Shown piece after piece: positions 1-9,900 of a DNA stretch of 39,817 bases (positions are counted from its first letter, which is position 1; each line of letters opens with the position of its first letter). The DNA lies in contig ONMF01000019.1 of assembly GCA_900318865.1 (NCBI GenBank), positions 1 through 39,817 of the forward strand, written 5' to 3'. The stretch comes from an uncultured Prevotellaceae bacterium. GTDB lineage: Bacteria > Bacteroidota > Bacteroidia > Bacteroidales > Muribaculaceae. Position numbers and translations under genes: made by a program. The notes under the pieces are model-generated. The model was not told the DNA's origin. It saw only the letters and a program-made list of their open reading frames with translations, and searched no databases.

Positions 1-1492
1 TGGTGGTGGCTTGCACGGTGAGAGCGTCGGATGTGTTGGCGTTCTCATCCTGTGCCACGATGGTGAAGGTGTAGTCCGTTCCGGCCTTCAAGCCCGAGAT
101 GGTGTGCTGGATTTCTTCTCCGTTGGCACCCTTGCCGTTGTAGGTGGCACCGTTTTGGTCGGTGATGAGATAGTTGATGACCTCAGCCTTGTCGTCGGTG
201 GCCTTGAGTGCCACTACCACGCTCAGGGCATTGGCCTTGACGAGCTCGGCCTTGTCGAGAGTGGGATTCACGTTGTCCTCGACAGCGGGTTTTGCCAGAT
301 AAAAATGGTCGAGATAGAACTCATACTCGCCCACGAGCTCGATGCACATGTAGTTCTGCGTGAAGGCTGCGCCCTCGATGGTGACGTAGTTCCATTGTCC
401 GGGAACCAGTCCGTCGAACTCGATGGCATTGTCATAGGCATTGTCGCCGAAGATTTTGCACTTGGTGGCGCTGAACGGATACAGGGCCACATGGGCGGTG
501 TTGTAGTCGGCGTTGGGAGCCACGGCATTCTTGGTGCGGCTGTTCATGCCGGCACCTTTCACATGCACGGTCTTGTGTGCGTCACCTTCAACGAGCGCCA
601 CTTCCTCGATGCTGCTATACAGCGGATTGGGTGCGCCGCCGCCAATACCCCAGCCCGGGTTGTTGTCCTGCAGGCCCTTGCCGTAGGTGGCACTGTAGAT
701 GGCAATCACGTTCAGCTCCAGGTCGGTGGGCTCATTGGCGTTGGCCGTGGGTGCGGGCACAGCCTCGGCAGCCACGTTCATGGTCACTTCATTCGAGGTG
801 ACATCGCCTGCCGTGACCGAGATGACAGTGGTGCCGGCGGCCAGTGCGGTGAAGACGCCGTCGGTGACGGTGCCCACAGCGGGATTGGTGCTGCTCCAGG
901 TGAGGGTGCCCGGTTCGATGTTGCCGCCCATTTGGTCCTTGGCCGTGACGGTGAAGTTCACATTGTCGCCCACCACAGCGTTGGTGCGCTCGGCAGCGAT
1001 GCTGAGCGAGGTCACCTTGAGTTCTTCTTCGAGGTTATAGACCTCAAACTCCCAGAAACTGTAGCCATAACCGGTGCCGCGGGCGATGCCGTGGAACTGC
1101 ACATAGCGGTGTGTCACAGCGTCGAAACTGAGCACTTGCTTATAGGGGAACCCTGCAAGCACTTGGTCGGTGACTTCGGCCACGACCTCGCCATCGGTGA
1201 GCCATCCGTCGGCGTCGACATTGTCACCGGCAAGGATTTGGAACGATTTGCCGTAGGCGCCTTCCCAAAGGATGACCACGCTGTTGAACGTCTGCGCCTC
1301 ACCCAGGTCGACTTGCCAGTTCTGCGGATCCACTCCGTGCCCCGATTCCCAACGGCTGTCGTTGCTTCCGTCGTTGCCCACCTGGGCTGCGCCGCTGGTG
1401 GCAATGGCGGGCTGGTTCAGGGCCAAGTTGGTCTGTCCCCAAGTAGCCAATGCCGTGATTGCGGCAAATGCAAAAATGAAGAATTTTTTCAT
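1..1492 (-). CDS. Secreted discoidin (F5/8 type C) multidomain protein, 3' end outside window
   Basis: About 497 codons are visible; the gene runs off the left edge, so the C-terminus is unknown. The start at 1492 gives MKKFF and a hydrophobic signal peptide ending near residue 20. Next comes an F5/8 type C (discoidin-like) domain at about 20-155, opening with NLALNQPAIATSG and containing the WQVDLG core strand. A bacterial Ig-like (BIG2) segment follows at about 160-245, with the WSSTNPAVGTVTDGVFTALAAG pattern. Residues about 250-400 form an unassigned beta-rich region, and an Fn3-like segment sits at the visible end (ISGLKAGTDYTFTIVAQDENAN). Discoidin and BIG2 domains usually bind carbohydrates or act as spacers in surface proteins of gut Bacteroidales. 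No catalytic domain is visible, so the enzymatic role, if any, is unknown. It is transcribed separately from ettA, with a terminator and a promoter box between them. Confidence 0.85.
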   Translation of the reverse strand, partial: MKKFFIFAFAAITALATWGQTNLALNQPAIATSGAAQVGNDGSNDSRWESGHGVDPQNWQVDLGEAQTFNSVVILWEGAYGKSFQILAGDNVDADGWLTDGEVVAEVTDQVLAGFPYKQVLSFDAVTHRYVQFHGIARGTGYGYSFWEFEVYNLEEELKVTSLSIAAERTNAVVGDNVNFTVTAKDQMGGNIEPGTLTWSSTNPAVGTVTDGVFTALAAGTTVISVTAGDVTSNEVTMNVAAEAVPAPTANANEPTDLELNVIAIYSATYGKGLQDNNPGWGIGGGAPNPLYSSIEEVALVEGDAHKTVHVKGAGMNSRTKNAVAPNADYNTAHVALYPFSATKCKIFGDNAYDNAIEFDGLVPGQWNYVTIEGAAFTQNYMCIELVGEYEFYLDHFYLAKPAVEDNVNPTLDKAELVKANALSVVVALKATDDKAEVINYLITDQNGATYNGKGANGEEIQHTISGLKAGTDYTFTIVAQDENANTSDALTVQATT

Positions 1493-1534
1493 AATGGTTG
1501 GTGTTAGTGTTAATAATAAAATGGAAGTTTGACG

Positions 1535-1568
1535 CAAATTTAATCAAATGTTTGTCTGAGGGTTCAAA
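1535..1568 (-). promoter_or_regulatory. Promoter of the discoidin gene
   Basis: On the minus strand, TAAATTTG (1535-1542) fits the Bacteroidetes -7 box TAnnTTTG. A TTTG at 1565-1568 lies 22 bp upstream, slightly more than the usual 19-21. The predicted leader to the ATG at 1492 is about 35-40 nt. Confidence 0.6.
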
Positions 1569-1600
1569 ATCTCACTACGCAAAACCTCACTTTTGCAGAA

Positions 1601-1632
1601 ATCCCCGCACTTCCAAGTGAAAGTGCGGGGAT
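1601..1632 (-). terminator. Hairpin terminator downstream of ettA
   Basis: A perfect 12-bp stem (ATCCCCGCACTT paired with AAGTGCGGGGAT) closes an 8-nt loop, 32 bp past the ettA stop. Only a weak U-rich tail follows on the minus strand. Confidence 0.7.
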
Positions 1633-1664
1633 GGTGGAGATGCGACAGCCTGTAAAAATGGTTG

Positions 1665-3359
<1,695 letters not shown>

Positions 3360-3385
3360 GGTAGAAAGAAAATTGGTTTTGTTCA

Positions 3386-3459
3386 CAAAGTTACGAATAA
3401 GCGAGCGAAAAGCCAAACTTGTTTGAGGTTTTCCGAGCGAGAGTAACTTGGGCGCAGCC
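3386..3459 (-). repeat. Palindromic promoter-bearing repeat, copy A (drives ettA)
   Basis: On the minus strand this 74-bp segment is an imperfect inverted repeat with arms of about 30 bp, both beginning AAGTTAC. It is closely related to the copies at 31920-32059 and 32062-32136. It ends with a consensus promoter: TTTG at 3414-3417, 20 bp, then TAACTTTG at 3386-3393, placing the transcription start about 20 nt before the ettA ATG. It abuts an Rhs remnant on its upstream side. Confidence 0.85.
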
Positions 3460-3580
3460 GATGGCGGTGATGCCACGGTTCAGGTCGCAGGTCATGTTGC
3501 CGTTGGCGTCCCACGTGTACTCCACCGATTGGTCCACGCCGTTGACGAACTCCATGGCGCCGGCGCGAAGTAGCGCTCCT
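3460..3580 (-). pseudogene. Rhs core (YD-repeat) remnant
   Basis: Read on the minus strand from an ATG at 3555, the frame gives MEFVNGVDQS, then VEYTWDANGNMTCDLNRGI. This is the typical Rhs/YD signature with DANGNM followed by DLNRG. Homology ends at about 3460, where the palindromic repeat begins. The frame then runs through the repeat and stops at a TAA (3391-3393) that lies inside the repeat's -7 box. There is no complete gene upstream. The remnant sits just downstream of the immunity-like gene, as displaced core fragments commonly do in Rhs toxin islands. Confidence 0.65.
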
Positions 3581-3634
3581 TGACGCGCCCTACTAATAAT
3601 AAATGCGAAAATATATTTCTTTCAAATATCATCA

Positions 3635-4420
3635 TCATTGCTGATTCTTGCTTTCAAGGGTTTCCTTAACTATCTTCGCATAATTTAATTTATCAAACTC
3701 AGGAACGCCAAAAAGTCCTAAACCATTTAAATGACAAGACAAAATGAGTTTCTCATATTTTCCTTCATGAATATAAAAAAGAGAATCTTCAGTAACAGTG
3801 GTATTAAAAGTTAAATACCCTGGCTTGCCAAAATAAAAACGTCTTTCATTTGCAATGTTTCTAAGCGTATCATAATTTCTTGCAACACGAACAACGTTGA
3901 AATAGTCATTATTTATATAGTTGCCATTATCTAATTCTACCAAAGTGATTTGTTTTTTTGTTTTAATATATAACCTTTGTGACATAGTTTCACCGCAACC
4001 AGAGCAAGTACTATGTATAAACTCAACGATTGTGTCGCTAAACAAGAATTTATAATAAGTATCTGCCTCTTTGTCTTGATTGTCTATCTCTCTTGGATAT
4101 TGATTTTCACCTACACTATCTGTTATCGTCTTCCACTTCCATTTTATTGTAGACTCCCAATGATTATTGATTTTATTATATTCTAATCTTTGTTTTGGAA
4201 AGTCTGACCGATAGACCAAGATTTTGGTAGAATCAATTGTTTTAACATATACAAAAGGAGTGTCAGTCGGTTCACCCACTCCTTTCATCTGGAATTCATC
4301 AAAAGTCTGATAGCGTTTGTAACCATCGTAGCGGTGCTGTTCTTGGTATTTATGTGTGACAATAAATGCAACGCCCACAAATATTACTAATATGATTGCA
4401 TATTTCACAGCCTTTTTCAT
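3635..4420 (-). CDS. Membrane-anchored putative immunity protein of the Rhs tail
   Basis: 261 residues with no family I recognise. A single N-terminal hydrophobic segment (about residues 7-24) is preceded by MKKAVK. The rest is a hydrophilic, lysine- and tyrosine-rich domain that includes a CSGC pair near the middle, so the protein is probably anchored in the inner membrane or exported. The coding sequence is clearly AT-richer than the neighbouring housekeeping genes. Its ATG overlaps the stop of the Rhs tail gene (ATGA at 4417-4420), which implies translational coupling. In polymorphic-toxin loci the gene directly after the toxin tail usually encodes its cognate immunity protein; that role is inferred here from position and base composition only. 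Confidence 0.6.
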   Translation of the reverse strand: MKKAVKYAIILVIFVGVAFIVTHKYQEQHRYDGYKRYQTFDEFQMKGVGEPTDTPFVYVKTIDSTKILVYRSDFPKQRLEYNKINNHWESTIKWKWKTITDSVGENQYPREIDNQDKEADTYYKFLFSDTIVEFIHSTCSGCGETMSQRLYIKTKKQITLVELDNGNYINNDYFNVVRVARNYDTLRNIANERRFYFGKPGYLTFNTTVTEDSLFYIHEGKYEKLILSCHLNGLGLFGVPEFDKLNYAKIVKETLESKNQQ

Positions 4421-5106
4421 TCGAATAATCTTTTTATTATATTTTTATTTCCTTTATCCCAAGAGAAACCGGCATCCTTGTCAATACTTAGATTGAAGAC
4501 AGAAACGGCAGAAGCTCCCTTTACAGACATTTTATATTCATTGGAGTAGTTCTTTCCAATTAAACCTACAATTGAATTAACAATTGGATGTCTTGTCAAT
4601 CCATTACTTCCGTCATATTGATAGCCAGCTAATATTGGATGCGTTGGTGCTATAACCGTAGAGTTTGTTTGTGATGAAAATTTTTCAATCAATTTTTCAC
4701 CTCCATTAACAGCTACATTACAAGCCTCTATAAAAACATCTTTTCCAGTTAAACCTTCTTTTTTTACTTTGCGTGATGCCTCATAATCCATTTTCAAAAC
4801 CCTATCGATTGCAAATTGTTGAGGGAAAACAACTATAAGGGGATAATGACTGTTTTTATCGATGTTTTCAAAGCTAAAAAGACCTGTGGGGTCGATGTTG
4901 CGGACGGGGTTGCCGGCGCACCACAGGTAGGGGCTCTCCCAGGGGCGGCGCTCGGCCAGCGGGTCCATCGTGGTGGTGCCCGGGCGGGCGGGGTCGTACC
5001 AGCGGGCGCCGAAGTCGTACTGGTTCAGCCCGTGCTGCCGCTCCAGCGTGTCGTTGCTATGATACAATAAATATCTCATGCCATTCGGATAATATCTCAG
5101 TATCAT
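4417..5106 (-). CDS. Orphan Rhs core with C-terminal toxin-like tail
   Basis: About 229 residues. Residues 1-76 are the end of an RHS-repeat-associated core: YDFGARWYDP, then MDPLAERRP, SPYLWCAGNP and the junction motif PxxxxDPxGL (P67, DPTGL 72-76). Residues 77-229 form a variable tail of unrecognised family, and the DNA changes sharply from GC-rich to AT-rich at the junction (about 4879). No signal peptide and no upstream core repeats are present, so this is an orphan module rather than a full-length Rhs protein. The frame is open to an ATG at 5145, but that codon lies inside the predicted -7 box. The ATG at 5106 (MILRYYPNGM) is therefore the better start. It overlaps the immunity-like gene by 4 nt. 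Confidence 0.75.
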   Translation of the reverse strand: MILRYYPNGMRYLLYHSNDTLERQHGLNQYDFGARWYDPARPGTTTMDPLAERRPWESPYLWCAGNPVRNIDPTGLFSFENIDKNSHYPLIVVFPQQFAIDRVLKMDYEASRKVKKEGLTGKDVFIEACNVAVNGGEKLIEKFSSQTNSTVIAPTHPILAGYQYDGSNGLTRHPIVNSIVGLIGKNYSNEYKMSVKGASAVSVFNLSIDKDAGFSWDKGNKNIIKRLFE

Positions 5107-5142
5107 TCTTGTCGGCTTCTCGTGAGTGGGTTGCCGACCATG

Positions 5143-5174
5143 CAAAGTTAGTGCTTTTTCCGCTTTTTGTCAAG
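5143..5174 (-). promoter_or_regulatory. Promoter of the orphan Rhs gene
   Basis: On the minus strand, CTTG (5171-5174), 20 bp, then TAACTTTG (5143-5150): a near-consensus Bacteroidetes promoter. It would initiate near 5137, which argues against the ATG at 5145. Confidence 0.7.
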
Positions 5175-5236
5175 ATATTGGCCCTATATCAAGGCGTTTT
5201 TAATGCGCTGATAATCAATGCCGATGATTTTTATTT

Positions 5237-5365
5237 TTATATCATCTCCACATCGTGTGCCGCGCGGCCCAGCTCGGTCATGCCGCCGTGGCCGCATGCG
5301 GCCACGGCCAGCATCAGCGCCACCACCCCGGCTATCACAGGCAATATGTTCCGGCAACCGTTCAT
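5237..5365 (-). CDS. Small putative lipoprotein (42 aa)
   Basis: A short frame on the minus strand encodes MNGCRNILPV, a hydrophobic stretch, and the lipobox VAAC with the lipid-accepting Cys at residue 24; only about 18 residues follow. A -7-like box TATTTTTG lies at 5371-5378, so close to the ATG that the transcript would be almost leaderless. It could be a real small lipoprotein, or the surviving 5' end of a larger gene cut short when the Rhs module arrived. I do not recognise a family. Confidence 0.4.
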   Translation of the reverse strand: MNGCRNILPVIAGVVALMLAVAACGHGGMTELGRAAHDVEMI

Positions 5366-5514
5366 CAACGCAAAAATAGTGAAAATTCAAAAAAAGCATG
5401 GATTTTTGATAAAAAGAACCCTTTCCAAGCGCAAATAGAGGAAACGTGTGCATTGTTGAGCCGCGTCAAAATGATCTAAGGCTTTCCGAGTGGCAGAAAG
5501 TTGGAATGGTGTGT

Positions 5515-5549
5515 AAAAAAGAAGCGGGCGCTCATGGTTGAGCGTCCGC
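5515..5549 (-). terminator. Rho-independent terminator of rplU-rpmA
   Basis: An 11-bp GC-rich stem (GCGGGCGCTCA with TGAGCGTCCGC, one G-T pair) and a TGGT loop at 5524-5549. On the minus strand a U run follows (complement of the A run at 5515-5520). It lies about 50 bp past the rpmA stop. Confidence 0.85.
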
Positions 5550-5600
5550 ATTCTTAATGCTGTAAAAGCCGGCTTGCGCGCGGCTTGTGCGATCAAGTGG

Positions 5601-5873
5601 TCAGTTTTGCTCGGTCGGCTCCGTTGCGGCCACCACATTGATATAGGTGTGACCTGCGCGGTGCTGGAACTCGACGGTTCCGTCGACCAATGCATAAAGC
5701 GTGTGGTCCTTGCCCATGCCCACGTTCAGACCCGGGCGGTGCTGGGTGCCACGCTGGCGGCGAATGATGTTGCCGGCCTTTGCAAATTGCCCACCAAAAA
5801 GTTTCACGCCGAGTCGTTTGCTTTCGGACTCGCGACCGTTCTTCGAACTACCTACACCTTTTTTATGTGCCAT
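5601..5873 (-). CDS. rpmA: 50S ribosomal protein L27
   Basis: 90 residues, normal for L27. It begins [16 protein letters not shown] and contains the conserved [18 protein letters not shown] and [15 protein letters not shown] blocks. L27 sits near the peptidyl transferase centre of the large subunit. The N-terminus begins directly at the mature-type sequence, without the Firmicutes cleavable extension. It lies 23 bp downstream of rplU, the usual L21-L27 pair, and a strong terminator follows. Confidence 0.97.
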   Translation of the reverse strand: MAHKKGVGSSKNGRESESKRLGVKLFGGQFAKAGNIIRRQRGTQHRPGLNVGMGKDHTLYALVDGTVEFQHRAGHTYINVVAATEPTEQN

Positions 5874-5896
5874 AATCGATACGTTTTTTTAATGGG

Positions 5897-6217
5897 TTAA
5901 GCAATAACTTGTTTGATCTCGAGTTGCGTGAACTGCTGACGGTGTCCGTTCAAGCGACGATAGCCTTTGCGGCGTTTTTTCTTGAAGACGATGACGTGCT
6001 CACCCTTGACGAGCGGATTCATCACTTCGCAAACCACTTTGGCACCTTCGACGGTGGGAGCGCCCACAGTCACTGCTCCATCGGCATCGACGAGGAGAAC
6101 TTTGTCGAACTCGACAGCGTCGCCTTCCTTCTTGTCGTTTCCGAGGAAGTGGACAAACAATTTCTTGCCGGCCTCGGCACGGAACTGCTGTCCCTGAATT
6201 TCTACAATTGCGTACAT
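5897..6217 (-). CDS. rplU: 50S ribosomal protein L21
   Basis: 106 residues, the family's usual length. It begins [19 protein letters not shown] and has the C-terminal [23 protein letters not shown] block that contacts 23S rRNA. It is the first gene of the rplU-rpmA operon. A leader of about 80 nt with competing hairpins separates it from a consensus-like promoter, so expression may be controlled in the leader. Confidence 0.97.
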   Translation of the reverse strand: MYAIVEIQGQQFRAEAGKKLFVHFLGNDKKEGDAVEFDKVLLVDADGAVTVGAPTVEGAKVVCEVMNPLVKGEHVIVFKKKRRKGYRRLNGHRQQFTQLEIKQVIA

Positions 6218-6242
6218 TTAAATAATTGTATTACAAGTTGGT

Positions 6243-6284
6243 CCGTACGGCGGCCGGTGCTGTGCGCCGGCACTTATTTGTGCC
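6243..6284 (-). promoter_or_regulatory. Structured rplU leader with competing hairpins
   Basis: Two stems share bases. GCCGG (6253-6257) can pair with CCGGC (6267-6271), or GGCAC (6269-6273) can pair with GTGCC (6280-6284). A CCGTACGG palindrome lies at 6243-6250. Only one of the two stems can form at a time, which would suit an autoregulatory ribosomal-protein leader. No known leader family was recognised. Confidence 0.45.
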
Positions 6285-6304
6285 TTTCGGAATAATAGCG
6301 GGTG

Positions 6305-6335
6305 CAAAGGTAATAAATATTTGTCAATAATCAAT
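6305..6335 (-). promoter_or_regulatory. Promoter of rplU-rpmA
   Basis: On the minus strand, ATTG (6332-6335), 19 bp, then TACCTTTG (6305-6312). The predicted start is near 6299, leaving a leader of about 80 nt. Confidence 0.7.
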
Positions 6336-6408
6336 TATCGCGGAGCGATTTTCGATATTTTTTTTATTTTGAGTGTTTTGTGTGCCGAGAAAAGTTGCAC
6401 CGGCGAGG

Positions 6409-6954
6409 TCAGTCATCCGAGTCGTACTTCTCTGTCGACTCTTCGATGAGCACGAGCTTGTTGCCGCGCCACTGGTAGACCGAGTAGTAGAGGTCGTCGT
6501 CGACGCGATATGTGCCTGTGATGCGTCGGCTGCTGCTGTCGTAGGAAGGATCCATGATGTTGTAGAAGTTATCCACGTGAGTGAAGCGGTGCAGCTGGTC
6601 GTCCCATACGTAGCCGTCGTAGGTGAAGCCTCCGTAGGCATTTGTCGGGCCCAGGCAGATTTGCAAATCGGGAATGCCGTCAAAATTGATGTCTTCTTCC
6701 GCAATTTCGCCGAATCCTGTCCAGAAATTCACATCCAGTGGCAGCGTTTCGCTGGTGATGGCATACACGGGGCCGTTTTTGTCGATGACAAAGGTGATGA
6801 TGCTGTCGGTCACCACGTTGTCATCGTCGTCGATCGAGGTGCATACTTGTGACTTGAAGGAGAAGTCGCTCCGCTGCGGTGTGTAGCTGCCGGCCGCCTG
6901 AACGCTCAGTGCCAGGACCATCATCGATGCTGTAATTGAGAGATACGTTTTCAT
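6409..6954 (-). CDS. Secreted XAC2610-like protein with an EF-hand-type loop
   Basis: 181 residues. A signal peptide covers about residues 1-21 (MKTYLSITAS start, cut near VQAAGS). The mature part is beta-rich and contains DINFDGIPD (residues 88-96), a calcium-loop pattern. The downstream layout resembles XAC2610-type proteins: a Tyr/Trp-rich segment YVWDDQLHRFTHVDNF, then DPSYDSSSRRITGTYR, then YQWRGNKLVLIEE. The function is not known; a periplasmic or surface location is likely. It begins 20 bp after the stop of the first PorU-like peptidase with no promoter seen between them, so it may be the last gene of that transcript. Confidence 0.75.
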   Translation of the reverse strand: MKTYLSITASMMVLALSVQAAGSYTPQRSDFSFKSQVCTSIDDDDNVVTDSIITFVIDKNGPVYAITSETLPLDVNFWTGFGEIAEEDINFDGIPDLQICLGPTNAYGGFTYDGYVWDDQLHRFTHVDNFYNIMDPSYDSSSRRITGTYRVDDDLYYSVYQWRGNKLVLIEESTEKYDSDD

Positions 6955-6974
6955 TTTAGTACGATATTAAGGAA

Positions 6975-9900
6975 TCAATTCTTCACTGGGTCCACAATGA
7001 TGATGTCTTCGATGGGTGTTCCGCCAAAGTTGGTCCCGTCGTTGTAGGTTCCGAAAAGGCGGTAGTGGCCGTTGGCGACGGCCTGTCCGCTGTTAGAACG
7101 CTGGTTCCATGTGATGGGGAATGAGCTGGTGGTGGTGCTCCACACCAGGCGTCCGGCAGTGTCGGTGACCTTGACATCGACCTGCGGCATCGAGCCCAGG
7201 TTGCTGGAGAAACCGATGGTGACCGGCTCGCCCTTGGTGGCCATGATGTCGGGCGTGGAGAGCTTGGCGCCATTGTCCTGACCCACCATGAAATTGATGG
7301 TGCGCGAGGTGGTGTTGCCGGCCACGTCGAAGACGGTGAACGTGAGCCGGTGCAAGCCGTCGCTCATGCCGGTGACGGGCATGGCCACATCCACCTGCTT
7401 GCCGTCGTTGGAGCAAATGGCAAAGGCTTTGATGTTGAAGTCGGAGGCTTGTCCGTCGTCGAGCAGCACTTTCATGCTGTTGCCCACCGACTGCGATTGC
7501 GTGTTGATGGCATGGTCGTCGGTGGCACGGACGTAGAGCGTGGAGTTGGAAGCCACAATGGAGCCGTCGCCAAAGCTGTTCTCATCGTTGAAATAGATGC
7601 TTTCGACCACGGGAGCCTGCGTGTCGGTGATGGCTTTGGCCGGGTCAAATTCCTTGATGCGCACATTGCGGAGCTCGCCGTTCACCATGTTGTGGGTGCC
7701 CTGCTGGTGTGCGTAGATGCGCAGGATGCCCGGCTCGGTGCTGCTTTGCGTGTAGCGCGGCACAATAATCTTCCCGGTGAAGTGGCCTCGGTTCACGCGT
7801 CCCTTGACCTCGGCAAGGAGTTCACGCTCTTTGTAGATTTTCCGGTAGTTGGCCACGCCGCCCGCGCTGATGACCCGAATGCTGTCGAAGAGCTGCTCGT
7901 GGCCATAGAGCGAGGCATAGGCATCGCCCGTGAAATTGGAGTTGAGGGTGCCGGAACCGTCGAGGGTGATATCGGCCTCGATATTGATTTCCTGCATCGG
8001 ATAGACGTCGATGCCGTTAGCCGGCACCGCCTTGCCGTTGATGCGGGTGATGATGACATTGGGCTTGGGATAGTTGATATTGATGGCCGGGTCGCCCAGC
8101 AGTGCGAACACCAGTTTGTTGCTGTTTGTGCCTGAGAAATGCAGCTTGCTGTTCTTGTAGGCTTCGCCCAGAGTGGGCATGGTGCCGTTGTTGTGATAGG
8201 AGAACATGGCATTGACGAATGCGCGGTTCAGCTCGTCGTTGCTGCTGGCGTAGGCAGCCCGTGTGGAGCCCAGCACAGCGATGCATCCGCCGTCGGGCTT
8301 GTGGAACATCACGTCGGCCACACCCCGCTGGTCGCTGTCGTAGCGCGCCACATCGCAGCAGGCGGTAGTCCAGATGGGCAAGTGGCTGAACGATGTGTTC
8401 AGCGCATCATTTTTTGTCCACATGTGCGCTTGCTTGGTGAACATATTGGGTCCTGCATGCCCCACATAGGTGGCAAAGTATTGCCCCCGTTGCGACAATT
8501 CCACCCAGTGCCGCTTGCCCTCTTTTGATGTGCGGCTGCGCTCTTCCACGGCCGGCTCATCGATGGCCCTGGGGAACATGGGGCAGTACACTTTGTTGAT
8601 GTTCATCTGCGTGAGCAGGTTGTCCTTGAGGATGTTTGCCACGCCCTCGGTTTGCGACATGTGCAACCCGTCGTCATAGTCGTCGCATGTGAGCATGATG
8701 TTGTTGCGCCAAGAGCCGTAATCGGGTTCGGCGACGTATTTGATGAGCTTGTCGACATTGTTGCGTGCCTCATTCTCATTGTTGCAGGTGAAGCGTCCCA
8801 CGCCGATGCACAGTTTGTCGCTGGCAATGTCGCGTCCGGAATTGTCGAGCAAGAATCCGAAGAAATCGTCGGTAGTGAAAGAATCGCGTTCGGAATCGCT
8901 GCCCGGTGTCTCATAATTCACCACAAGTTTTCCGTGGTTGCCCATGATGTTGCGGTTGTCGTAGGTGCCATTGCCCAGCAACAGCAAGTTTTTGAAAGCA
9001 CCGTTGCCGCGGTCGTAGAGCATCTTGCACAGCAGCCGCACGGCCATGGGGTCCTTGGCGCCCGATGAAAACTCATTGAAGATGTGTTCCTGCTCCACCA
9101 CAGCCACCTTGATGCCGTCGACCTGCTCGTGCAGCCGGGCCACTCTCAAGGCCTGGTCGTAGAAGGCTTGGCTGGTGACAATGAGCAGTTCGGGAACTTC
9201 CATGGCATGGAGATTTTGATTCTCCACCGCGCGGTAACCACCGATGTGTTTCAGCTCCTTGGCCGGGTCGAACATGATGTACTGTGCATAGTCGGCACTG
9301 GCTGCATGGCCGAAGGTGCGGCCGCCGGCGGCCTGTGTCAGTGTCATGGACACCGGTGCCAGCGGATTGTCGACGTTCCACACCACCGCATTGCTCCCCG
9401 CCCCCGGCAGCATCACGGGCTGGGAAGTGGTAGCCGCCGGAAATCCCATGCGCAGCTGGTTGTCATTGTCGCTGGGGAGGATGTTGTTATGCTGGTAGGT
9501 GATGATGAAATAATCGAGTTTGGCACTGTTGATAACACCGGCAGTTGGCGTGATGCCGGCTTCCAGTTGTCCGCGCTGTTGCAGGCTGGCCAGGTCGACG
9601 TCGGCCTGGGGCGATGCAATGCGGTAAAAAATGTAGTTGCTTCCCGGTGCTGCAATGGTGGCCGTGTAGGGCAGTTCCTGCCGGTTGCCGCCCGTGACGA
9701 TGGCCGCGTTGACCTGGGCCAATTCCGACACCTGGGCCGCATAGACGGTGCGCACATTGACCGACGTGCTTGACAACTGCGGCAGATAAAAGTCGATGGC
9801 TGCATTGTCCACGGTGATGTCCTCGCCCAGGAGCTGCCGTCCCGAGTAGCTGAGCGTGCACAGGTCGCGCTCATGCCAGAAGTAGTCGATGCTGGTGCTC

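Noticed and set aside
11..1507. Long plus-strand open frame of about 498 codons
   Set aside because: It is antisense to the partial discoidin protein, has no domain, and lacks a promoter box; the minus frame has a signal peptide and clear domains.
3360..3476. 39-residue N-terminal extension of EttA
   Set aside because: It reads through the palindromic repeat and its promoter, so it cannot be in the transcript that starts there.
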